Of a stretch of DNA of 64,000 bases, positions 24,676 through 32,188 are shown piece after piece. The position numbers were made by a program, and so were the translations under genes. Under the pieces are notes generated by a model that was given only the letters and a program-made list of their open reading frames with translations, did no database searches and had not been told where the DNA came from. The stretch lies in assembly GCF_003258945.1 (NCBI RefSeq), contig NZ_QLIX01000001.1, forward strand, positions 248,001-312,000. The letters are read 5' to 3'. Position 1 is the stretch's first letter, and every line of letters begins with the position of its first letter. Source of the DNA: Roseicella frigidaeris. Lineage in GTDB: Bacteria > Pseudomonadota > Alphaproteobacteria > Acetobacterales > Acetobacteraceae.

Positions 24676-26151
24676 GTGAGCGACCCGTCCCTCCCGGCCG
24701 GGCGGCTCCCCCTGCCGCGGCGCCTCGGCGGCGGCGGCAAGCCGGCCGGGCTGTCGGGCGCGCCGAGCCTCGCCCTCGGGCCGCCGCGGCTGCTGAAGAG
24801 CGCCGGCTTCCGCTTCGCCACCCTCTTCGCCGCCATGTTCGCCATCGCCGCGATCGCGCTCGTCGCCGTGCTGTGGTGGGCGACGGCCGGCGCGCTGGAC
24901 CGGCAGACCGATGCGGCGGTCCGCGCCGATGCGATCGCGCTGGCCGAACGCTGGCGCGAGGCCGGCACCTCGGGGCTGGCCGAGGCGATCGAGGAACGGC
25001 TCGCGGTCGATGTCGAGAACGAGTCGATCTACCTCCTCATGGATGCCGAGGGGACGCGGCGCATCGCCGGCAACCTCGATGGCTGGCCCCGTGGCCAGAC
25101 CGATGGCGTGCCCTGGTTCCGCACCCGGGTGATCCATGACGGGCTCGCGGTGGATGCGCGGCTGCACCGGCTGGAACTGCCGGGGCTGCGGCTGCTGGTC
25201 GGGCGCGACGAGACCGAGCGCAGCGAGCTGCGCCGGCTGCTCACCGAGGGGGTGGTCTGGGCCTCCGGCGCCGTCCTCGTCTTCGCCCTGATGGGCGCCT
25301 GGCTGATCCGCCACGCGCTGCAGGCCCGGATGGGACCGGTCTTCGCCACCACCGCCGCCATCGCCGGCGGCGACCTCGCCTCGCGTGTCACCCTGTCCGG
25401 CCGCGGCGACGAGTTCGACCGGCTGGCCCAGACGCTGAACGCCATGCTCGACCGCATCGCCTCCCTGATGGAGGGGGTGCGCGGCGTCTCGGACGCCATC
25501 GCGCACGACCTGCGCACGCCGATCGCCCGCGCCCGGGCCAAGCTGGAGGACGCGCTGGCGACCTCGGCGGATGGCGAATCGCTGCGGGCCGTGGTGGAGC
25601 AGGGCATCGCCGATCTCGACGGCATCAGCCGCATCTTCCAGGCGCTGCTGCGCATCGCCGAGGCGGAGGCCGGGGCCCGCCGCGCCGCCTTCGCGCCCTT
25701 CGACCTGGCGCCTGTCCTGGCGGATGCCGCCGAGATCTACGAGGCGACCGCCGAGGCGCGCGGCCAGCGGATGCTGACCGACCTGCCGGAACGGCTCGAC
25801 CTGGTGGGCGACCGCGACCTGCTGCTGCAGGCGGTGGCGAACCTGCTCGACAACGCCATCAAATTCACCCCGCCCGGCGGCACCGTGCAGCTTGCCGCCC
25901 GCCGGACGCCGGAGGGCATCGAGGTGACGGTGGCCGATAACGGGCCGGGCCTCGCGCCGGAGGACCGGGCGCATGCCGGCGAGCGCTTCTTCCGTGCCGA
26001 CAAGGCGCGGGCGACCCCCGGCTCCGGCCTCGGCCTCTCCCTCGTCCGCGCCGTCGCGCATCTGCATGGCGGCGAGGTCCTGCTGGAGGATGCGGCGCCG
26101 GCCCGGCCGCAGCCGGGGCTTCGGGCGGTGGTGCGGCTGCCGCGGGCATGA
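24676..26151 (+). CDS. Membrane sensor histidine kinase
   Basis: 491 residues from a GTG at 24676. Two membrane helices (about 50-75 and 195-215) enclose a 120-residue periplasmic sensor region with no recognised fold; a HAMP linker (ATTAAIAGGDLASRVTLSGR), a HisKA domain with the phosphorylated His in DAIAHDLRTPIARARAKLE, and an ATPase domain (N box NLLDNAIKFTPPGG, G1 DNGPGL, G2 GSGLGLSLVRAVAHLHGG) follow. It phosphorylates the regulator encoded 13 bases upstream. The stimulus is unknown; the neighbouring protease suggests envelope damage. Confidence 0.94.
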   Translation: MSDPSLPAGRLPLPRRLGGGGKPAGLSGAPSLALGPPRLLKSAGFRFATLFAAMFAIAAIALVAVLWWATAGALDRQTDAAVRADAIALAERWREAGTSGLAEAIEERLAVDVENESIYLLMDAEGTRRIAGNLDGWPRGQTDGVPWFRTRVIHDGLAVDARLHRLELPGLRLLVGRDETERSELRRLLTEGVVWASGAVLVFALMGAWLIRHALQARMGPVFATTAAIAGGDLASRVTLSGRGDEFDRLAQTLNAMLDRIASLMEGVRGVSDAIAHDLRTPIARARAKLEDALATSADGESLRAVVEQGIADLDGISRIFQALLRIAEAEAGARRAAFAPFDLAPVLADAAEIYEATAEARGQRMLTDLPERLDLVGDRDLLLQAVANLLDNAIKFTPPGGTVQLAARRTPEGIEVTVADNGPGLAPEDRAHAGERFFRADKARATPGSGLGLSLVRAVAHLHGGEVLLEDAAPARPQPGLRAVVRLPRA

Positions 26152-26210
26152 CCGAAGCGTCATGTTATGCCCACGGTTTCTTGAGCAGGCAGGCGGCACT
26201 GTCCGCGACG

Positions 26211-26471
26211 ATGTCCTCCGTCCTGGTCCCGCCCGCGCTGCTGCTGTCGCTCGTCCTGCCGGCTGCGGCGGAACCGAGCCCGCGCGTGACCACCGACACG
26301 GCCGAGTACTGCACCAGCCTGGTCGCCCGGCTGGCCGGGCTGCCGGCGGCGAAGCAGGAGCCCTCGCGCTCGCTCGCCGCCGAGGGCGAGCGGCTCTGCG
26401 GCAGCGGCCATGTCCGCACCGGCATCGCCAAGCTGCGCCGCGCGGTGCGGGCGGCGATGGCCACGCCCTGA
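26211..26471 (+). CDS. Small exported hypothetical protein linked to the two-component system
   Basis: 86 residues from the ATG at 26211: MSSVLVPPALLLSLVLPAAA is a signal peptide, then a mature domain TDTAEYCTSLVARLAGLP with a distal ERLCGSGHVRTGIAKLRRA. The two Cys (in EYC and RLC) could form a disulphide. A start at 26148 overlaps the kinase stop as ATGA but would add 21 residues that do not look like a signal peptide. Position suggests co-transcription with the kinase and a periplasmic accessory or target role (inference). No named family. Confidence 0.65.
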   Translation: MSSVLVPPALLLSLVLPAAAEPSPRVTTDTAEYCTSLVARLAGLPAAKQEPSRSLAAEGERLCGSGHVRTGIAKLRRAVRAAMATP

Positions 26472-26650
26472 GGCCGGGCCTCCCGCCAAGGACACTCGTG
26501 GACGCGGCGGAGCTGGATGACGGTGGCCTGGCCGACGACAGGCCGGCGCGCCGTCCGGGAGCCGGTGCGGCCGCGACGCGCCCCGGCCGGGGCCGGCTTG
26601 AGGCGGGTCCGGGCCAAGCCTAAGCTCGCCGCAGTCCCGGGGGAAGCGAT

Positions 26651-27442
26651 GTGAGCGAATTGCTGTTCGAGAGGCAGGGCGGCGTCGCCGTCATCACCCT
26701 CAACCGGCCCGACAGCGGCAATGCCTTCACCCTCGAGATGCTGGCCGACTGGGAGCGGGCGCTGCGCGAATGCATCGCCGACGCCGCCATCCGCGCCGTG
26801 GTCCTGACCGGCGCCGGCCGCATCTTCTGCTCGGGCGGCGACGTCAAGCGCATGGCCCGCAACGCCGCCGCGGGGCAGGGGCCCTGGGACCGGTCGAAAT
26901 ACCTGACCGACCATGTCCACCGCATCCCGCTGACGGTGCTGGAGCTCGACAAGCCCTATCTCGTCGCGGTGAACGGCGCGGCGACCGGCGCCGGCATGGA
27001 CATGGCGCTGATGGGCGACCTGCGCTTCGCCGCCGAGAGCGCGCGCTTCGCCGAGAGCTACATCAAGGTCGGCTTCGTCGCCGGCGATGGCGGCGCCTGG
27101 ATGCTGCCGCGGCTGATCGGCACGCCGAAGGCGCTCGAGATGCTCTGGACCGGCGATTTCGTCGCGGCCGCGGAGGCGGAGCGGATCGGCCTGGTGAACA
27201 AGGTGCTGCCGGATGCCGAGTTGCTGCCGCACACCATGGCGGTGGCCGAGCGCCTGGCCAGCGGCCCGACGGTCGCCATCCGGCTGATGAAGCGCATGGT
27301 GCGCCAGGGCGCCGCCAGCAGCTTCCCCGAGGCGCTCGCCTTTGCCGCGAGCTGCGTCGGCGTGGTCAGCGGCACCGAGGACTACCGGGAGGCGACCGCC
27401 GCCTTCGCCGAGAAGCGCAAGCCGGCCTTCCAGGGCCGCTGA
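26651..27442 (+). CDS. Enoyl-CoA hydratase/isomerase family protein
   Basis: 263 residues from a GTG at 26651 with GGGGAAG just upstream. The crotonase fold is shown by VAVITLNRPDSGNAFTLEML, the oxyanion-hole segment GRIFCSGGDVKRMARNAAAG and AVNGAATGAGMDMALMGDLR, and FAESYIKVGFVAGDGGAWML, which carries the position of the catalytic acids: the usual Glu pair is partly replaced (GAATGAGMDMAL, then GFVAGDGG with Asp), so hydratase, isomerase or hydrolase activity cannot be fixed. First of four closely spaced genes (gaps of 15, 16 and 19 bases) that form a catabolic operon. Confidence 0.9.
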   Translation: MSELLFERQGGVAVITLNRPDSGNAFTLEMLADWERALRECIADAAIRAVVLTGAGRIFCSGGDVKRMARNAAAGQGPWDRSKYLTDHVHRIPLTVLELDKPYLVAVNGAATGAGMDMALMGDLRFAAESARFAESYIKVGFVAGDGGAWMLPRLIGTPKALEMLWTGDFVAAAEAERIGLVNKVLPDAELLPHTMAVAERLASGPTVAIRLMKRMVRQGAASSFPEALAFAASCVGVVSGTEDYREATAAFAEKRKPAFQGR

Positions 27443-27457
27443 GGGCGCGCCGCGACC

Positions 27458-28348
27458 ATGACCCGCCCCTGCCTGCCCTACCTGCCCCCCGGCCGGCGCC
27501 CGGGCTTCGCCGTGCCGCCCGGCGCCTGCGACAGCCATGTGCATGTCTTCGGCCCCCATGACCGCTTCCCGCTGGCGGCCGACCGCAGCTACACGCCGAT
27601 CGAGGCGCCGGTGGAGGCCTTCCTCGCGCATCTCGACGGGCTCGGCTTCGCGCGCGGCGTCATCGTCACGGCGAGCGCCCAGGGGACCGACAACGCGGCG
27701 ATGCTGGACGCGCTGCGGCGCCACCCCGATCGCTTCCGCGGCGTCGCCGTGCTGCCGCCGGAGACCGACGACCGGACCCTCGATGCGATGACCGCGGCCG
27801 GGGTGCGCGGGCTGCGGCTCAACCTGCTGCGCGGCGCGGGCGGCGAGCGCACCTACCGCAACGGCGTCGGCCTGGAGAGCCTGGAGGCGCTCGGCCCGCG
27901 GCTGCGCGAGCGCGGCTGGCACCTGCAGATCTGGATCCATGCCCGCGACCTGGCCGAGGCCCTGCCGGCGCTGGAGCGGCACGGCATGGAGCTCGTCATC
28001 GACCATATGGGCCGCATCTCGACCCGCGAGGACACACCGGAGCATCCCGGCTTCCGCCTGCTCTGCGAGTTGCTGCGCGACGGGCGGGCCTGGACCAAGA
28101 TCTCGGGCGCCGACCGGATCACCGGCGGCGAGGCGCCCTGGTCCGCGGCCGATCCCTATGCCCGGGCGCTGCTGGCGGCGAATGCCGCGCGCTGCGTCTG
28201 GGGCACGGACTGGCCGCACATCGCCTATTTCGACCGGCCGATGTCCGAGGATGCGGCATTGGCCGACAAGCTCGCCGAGTGGTGCCCGGACGCCGCCATG
28301 CTGCGGGCGGTGCTGGTGGACAACCCGGCCAGGCTCTACGGCTTCTGA
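27458..28348 (+). CDS. Amidohydrolase family protein, 2-pyrone-4,6-dicarboxylate lactonase-like
   Basis: 296 residues. The TIM-barrel amidohydrolase-2 family is shown by the HxH of ACDSHVHVFGPHDRFP, HMELVIDHMGRIS-type strand (VIDHMGRISTREDTPE) and the terminal WGTDWPHIAYF Asp, followed by NPARLYGF. The opening PPGACDSHVHVFGP matches LigI-type PDC lactonases, which open the pyrone ring in protocatechuate meta-cleavage; related members hydrolyse sugar lactones or other cyclic esters. It is second in the four-gene operon. No other lig genes are present, so the natural substrate is unknown. Confidence 0.87.
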   Translation: MTRPCLPYLPPGRRPGFAVPPGACDSHVHVFGPHDRFPLAADRSYTPIEAPVEAFLAHLDGLGFARGVIVTASAQGTDNAAMLDALRRHPDRFRGVAVLPPETDDRTLDAMTAAGVRGLRLNLLRGAGGERTYRNGVGLESLEALGPRLRERGWHLQIWIHARDLAEALPALERHGMELVIDHMGRISTREDTPEHPGFRLLCELLRDGRAWTKISGADRITGGEAPWSAADPYARALLAANAARCVWGTDWPHIAYFDRPMSEDAALADKLAEWCPDAAMLRAVLVDNPARLYGF

Positions 28349-28364
28349 CGGAAGGAAAGTCCCG

Positions 28365-29153
28365 ATGCTCGATGGAATGACCTGGCGCGTCCCCTCCCTG
28401 CGCCACAAGGTGAGCCCGGAGGAGTGGCAGGCGCGCGTCGACCTCGCCGCCTGCTACCGGCTGGTCGACCTCTACCAGATGAGCGACCTGATCGCGAACC
28501 ACGTCTCCGTCCGCGTGCCGGGCGAGGACGCCTTCCTGATCAACGCCTATGGCCTGCTCTACGAGGAGATCACCGCCTCCTCGCTGATGAAGATCGACTA
28601 TGACGGCAACGTGCTGCTGGCGCCGGACTTCCCCGGCGGGCAGCAATACGGCGTCAACCGCGCCGGCTTCGTCATCCATTCGGCGATCCACCGGGCGCGG
28701 CACGACCTCGCCTGCGTCGCCCATACCCATACCTGGGCGGGGATGGCGGTCTCGACGCTGGAATGCGGGCTGCTGCCGAACACCCAGACCAGCATGCGCT
28801 TCGCCCATGTCAGCTACCACGACTTCAACGGCGTGGTGCTCGACCTGTCGGAGCAGGAGCGGCTGGTGCGCGACCTTGGCGACAACAACGCCATGATCCT
28901 GCGCAACCACGGCCTGCTGACGGTCGGCCGCACCATCCCGGAGGCCTTCAACGCGCTGCATCGCCTCGAGCTCTCCTGCAAGACGCAGATCGCGGCGATG
29001 TCCTGCAACAGCCCGATGGTCGCCGTGCCGCCCGAGGTGGTCGAGAAGACCTACATGAACTACCAGCCGCATGTCCGCCGGCCCTTCGGCGTGCTCGACT
29101 GGCCGGCGCTGCTGCGCAAGCTCGACCGCATCGATCCGAGCTACCGCGACTGA
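28365..29153 (+). CDS. Class II aldolase/adducin family protein
   Basis: 262 residues from the ATG at 28365, preceded by GGAAGGAAAG. Zinc ligands are seen in CVAHTHTWAGMAVSTL (HxH) and ILRNHGLLTVGRTIPEAF (third His), and the N-terminal LVDLYQMSDLIANHVSVRVP is the usual fold opening with the substrate-anion Asn and Ser. Members split or decarboxylate hydroxy acids and sugar phosphates, or act as HPDA-type hydro-lyases. Third gene of the operon, between the lactonase-like hydrolase and a 2-hydroxyacid dehydrogenase, consistent with processing a hydroxylated acid (inference). Confidence 0.9.
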   Translation: MLDGMTWRVPSLRHKVSPEEWQARVDLAACYRLVDLYQMSDLIANHVSVRVPGEDAFLINAYGLLYEEITASSLMKIDYDGNVLLAPDFPGGQQYGVNRAGFVIHSAIHRARHDLACVAHTHTWAGMAVSTLECGLLPNTQTSMRFAHVSYHDFNGVVLDLSEQERLVRDLGDNNAMILRNHGLLTVGRTIPEAFNALHRLELSCKTQIAAMSCNSPMVAVPPEVVEKTYMNYQPHVRRPFGVLDWPALLRKLDRIDPSYRD

Positions 29154-29172
29154 GCGGGGCGAGACGGCTGCC

Positions 29173-30183
29173 ATGGCCGGCGCGGCGCCCGGCATCCTGC
29201 TCTCGGATGTCGCGGCGGCGCGGCACGGCGCGCGCATCCGCGCCGCGGCGCCGGCCGCCCGGCTGATCCCGGTGCCGCCGGAGGGGCCGATGCCGGAGGC
29301 GGCCGGGGCGGAGATCGGCTTCGTCACCCGCGACCTCTTCCTCGGCGGCACCCGGCACCGGCTGAACCCGCGCTTCCTTCGCTTCACCGACTTCCTGCAG
29401 ACGGTGCCGAGCCTGCGCTGGGTGCAGACCTTCTCCGCCGGCACCGATATGGCGGTCTACCAGGCCATGCTCGGGCGCGGGCTGCTGCTGACCAACAGCG
29501 CCGGGGCGAGCGCGACCACGGTGGCGCAGACCGCGATCGCCGGGCTGCTCGCCCTCGCCCGGCAATTCCCGCGCGTGCTGGAGGCGCAGCGCCGCCGGGC
29601 CTGGGAGCCGCTCTACGGCGCCGCCGAGCCGCGCGCCTTCGAGGGGCAGACCGCCCTCGTCATCGGCACCGGCCCGATCGGGCAGGAGATCGGCCGGCTC
29701 TGCCGCGCCTTCGGCCTGCGGGCGGTGGGCGTCCGGCGCGACCCGGAGGCCGGCCTGCCGCCTGGCTTCGACGCCGTCGCCGGTTTCGCCGATCTGCCGG
29801 ACCGGCTGCCGCAGGCCGATTGGCTGCTGCTCGCCTGTCCCCTCACCACGACGACGCGCGGGCTGATCGACGCGGCGGCGCTCGCCCGTCTGCCGCCGGG
29901 GGCGCAACTGGTGAATGTCTCGCGCGGCGGCGTGGTGGCGGAGGCGGCGCTGCTCGCGGCGCTGCGGGAGGGCCGGCTCGCCGGCGCCTTCCTCGATGTC
30001 TTCGAGGCCGAGCCGCTGCTGCCCGACAGCCCCTTCTGGGCGCTGCCGAACGTCATCGTCTCGCCGCACAGCGCCGCCGCCTCGGATGGGCTGCCGGAGC
30101 GGGTGGCGGCGATCTTCTGCGACAACCTCCGCCGCTGGCTCGCCGGCGCGCCGCTCGCCAACCTGGCGCGGCCAGTGGCCTGA
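29173..30183 (+). CDS. D-2-hydroxyacid dehydrogenase family protein
   Basis: 336 residues. The nucleotide-binding loop is VIGTGPIGQEIGRLC near residue 165, with catalytic Arg in LVNVSRGGVVAEAAL, Glu in DVFEAEPLLPDSPFWALP and His in NVIVSPHSAAAS. The N-terminal catalytic half is divergent but holds RWVQTFSAGTDMA and LLTNSAGASATTVAQTAI, the family's substrate loop. It reduces a 2-oxo acid or oxidises a D-2-hydroxy acid with NAD(P)H; the Arg-rich loop after the second strand (VGVRRDPEAG) suggests NADPH. Last gene of the operon; a 28-bp palindrome follows 43 bases later. Confidence 0.9.
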   Translation: MAGAAPGILLSDVAAARHGARIRAAAPAARLIPVPPEGPMPEAAGAEIGFVTRDLFLGGTRHRLNPRFLRFTDFLQTVPSLRWVQTFSAGTDMAVYQAMLGRGLLLTNSAGASATTVAQTAIAGLLALARQFPRVLEAQRRRAWEPLYGAAEPRAFEGQTALVIGTGPIGQEIGRLCRAFGLRAVGVRRDPEAGLPPGFDAVAGFADLPDRLPQADWLLLACPLTTTTRGLIDAAALARLPPGAQLVNVSRGGVVAEAALLAALREGRLAGAFLDVFEAEPLLPDSPFWALPNVIVSPHSAAASDGLPERVAAIFCDNLRRWLAGAPLANLARPVA

Positions 30184-30225
30184 GACCGGGCGCAACCCTC
30201 CGGCTTGCCTGGGCCTTCGCGCCGC

Positions 30226-30253
30226 CGCGCCATCAGGCGCGCCTGATGGCGCG
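30226..30253. terminator. Perfect 28-bp palindrome between convergent genes
   Basis: CGCGCCATCAGGCG is followed directly by its reverse complement. It lies 43 bases past the dehydrogenase stop and 78 bases past the end of the peroxidase gene on the other strand, so it could end both transcripts. There is no T-run on either side. Confidence 0.45.
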
Positions 30254-30330
30254 ACGCGCGGCGCCCATGCGGGCGCTCGGCCCTGCGGGCCGCAGGCCAG
30301 CACGTCGTGCGACGGGTATGAGCCCTCGCT

Positions 30331-32025
30331 TCAACGCAGCGCGAAGCCGATCATCCGGCCGAGGGTCAGTGGCTTGCCGCCGGTGACCGCATCCAGCGGC
30401 CGGAAGCCGCGCCGGCTGTGCAGGAAGGAGGTGGGGTCGAGCCAGAGCAGGCCGATCAGCGTCTCGGCGACGATCCGGCTGCCCACCGGGCCGAGATGCT
30501 GCCCGCCCATCGCCGCGCCGTCGCGCTGCGGCTCGCTGGCGCCGTAATACTCGGCCTCGCGCAGCACGTAGTACCAGAGCGGCGCATGGCTCCGGAGCGG
30601 CGCGCCCGGCGGGTCCACCCAGTCCCTGCGCACCGCCCGCCGCGCCTTCGCCGTGCTGGCCAATGCGTCGCGGATCTCGGCATCGCCCGCCGGCGGCGGC
30701 ACGAAGGAGCCGGCGCCCCAGAGGATGTCGTCCGGCAGCGGCGCGATGCCGAGCGCCTGCGCCACCGCCTGGCCGGAGGGCAGGCGCAGCAATTGGCCGC
30801 GCTTGAGGTTGCGGAAGGCGAGGTTGCCGAGGATCGAGGCCGGGCTGCCGGGCGGCGTCGCCGCGTTGAAGAACTCCGGCAGGTCCTGCAGCGGCTCGGC
30901 GAGCAGCGCGTCGATGCGGTAGGAAGGCTGCGGCAGCACCGCCGGCTTGCCGCCCACCCGCACGCCGCCCGCGACGCCCTCGACATCGTCGAGGAAGAAG
31001 GACCAGTCGATGCCCCAGAAGGCCGGCAGGGTGCCGGGGAAGCCGTTCAGGTTCTCCGTCCCGCGCGGATCGCGGCTGAAGGTCGGGATGCGCTCCTTCG
31101 CCGGGTCGCCGCCCTCCTTGCGGGCGAGCACCACCTTGTTCAGCGAGTAGCTCGGCCGCACCATGGAGTGCCCGAAGCGATAGGCGGCGCCGGAGAATTC
31201 CAGCGGCATGTAGGGGTATTTCGCCTCCTGCTGCAGGTAGTGCTGCAGCCGCGGCGTGCCGCCCGGGTTCAGCACCTCCGCGACCATGCCCGGCGAGCAG
31301 ATCCGCTGCAGGAAGTCGTGCACCACGACCCATTGGTAGTGCCAGCGGAGGATGGTCGCGGCGGCGGCGAAGCGCGCCTCGGGCGTCGAGCGGTCGGCGC
31401 CGAAGGCATCGAGCAGCGCGTCATCCGTCACCACCTTGTTGTGGAAGGCGATGAAGGCGCCGTGGATCTGGCTGACGATCTTGTTCTCGTCGTTGCGCTT
31501 GTCGCCGAGGATCGCCGTGCCGTCCGGCAGGCGCAGGATGTCGAGGCGGGTGTTGACCGGCGCCAGCGCCTCGGCATTGACCTGCGCGCCGAGGCGCAGC
31601 CGCAGCCCGTCGCGCTCGTAGAGATAGGGCTGGTCCGCCGGGCCGCGGCCATAGACGCTGTCGAGGTCGAGCGCCGGCGAGCGGAAATCGGCGAGCGCCT
31701 CCGGATCGACCTGCGCGGCGCCGAGCGGCGTCGGGTCGAAGGTGATGTCGTGATCGACGAACTGGCCGAAATAGGTGTAGCCGGCCGGGATCGCCGCATT
31801 CTCGTCGACCGGCTCGCGCTCGGTGATCGGCGCGCCGGGATCCTGCTTGACCATCGCCTGCGCCAGCGCCGCCAGCCCCGGCTCGGGCAGCGAGGGGCAG
31901 GGCGGCAGGTCGAACATCGGGCCGAAGCGGCCGAAGGGCAGGCCGGGCGTCGCGCCGGCCGCGAGGCCGCGGATGGTCGCCGCATGGGCCGAGGAACCGG
32001 GTCTCGGTGTCGTAGGCTCCGCCAT
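30331..32025 (-). CDS. Animal haem peroxidase family protein
   Basis: 564 residues from the ATG at 32025, preceded by GGAGGG. The An_peroxidase fold is shown by YFGQFVDHDITFDPTPLG (distal His92 with Asp91, which binds haem), LDSVYGRGPADQPYLYE, LGDKRNDENKIVSQIHGAF (distal Arg region) and AYRFGHSMVRPSYSL (proximal His). There is no signal peptide, so it appears cytoplasmic or is exported by a non-Sec route. Bacterial members (peroxicins) oxidise halides or organic substrates with peroxide; the physiological substrate here is unknown. It is alone on its strand, convergent with the catabolic operon. Confidence 0.92.
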   Translation of the reverse strand: MAEPTTPRPGSSAHAATIRGLAAGATPGLPFGRFGPMFDLPPCPSLPEPGLAALAQAMVKQDPGAPITEREPVDENAAIPAGYTYFGQFVDHDITFDPTPLGAAQVDPEALADFRSPALDLDSVYGRGPADQPYLYERDGLRLRLGAQVNAEALAPVNTRLDILRLPDGTAILGDKRNDENKIVSQIHGAFIAFHNKVVTDDALLDAFGADRSTPEARFAAAATILRWHYQWVVVHDFLQRICSPGMVAEVLNPGGTPRLQHYLQQEAKYPYMPLEFSGAAYRFGHSMVRPSYSLNKVVLARKEGGDPAKERIPTFSRDPRGTENLNGFPGTLPAFWGIDWSFFLDDVEGVAGGVRVGGKPAVLPQPSYRIDALLAEPLQDLPEFFNAATPPGSPASILGNLAFRNLKRGQLLRLPSGQAVAQALGIAPLPDDILWGAGSFVPPPAGDAEIRDALASTAKARRAVRRDWVDPPGAPLRSHAPLWYYVLREAEYYGASEPQRDGAAMGGQHLGPVGSRIVAETLIGLLWLDPTSFLHSRRGFRPLDAVTGGKPLTLGRMIGFALR

Positions 32026-32188
32026 GATCGAACCCTCCCTGCGCGGCATGGGGCCGCGGGGGCGGAGGCGATCACGGCGGCTGGCCGGGACTCAATCGAA
32101 ATGCATGCCCAGGAAACCGTCTCGTGCCCGGGCAATGCCGGCGCGCACGGGCGGGCACCCGCCCGGTGAGCTGGCGCACGGCGGGCGT

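Noticed and set aside
26148-26210. Kinase-overlapping ATG start for the small exported protein
   Set aside because: It would place 21 non-hydrophobic residues before a good signal peptide; the ATG at 26211 fits export better.
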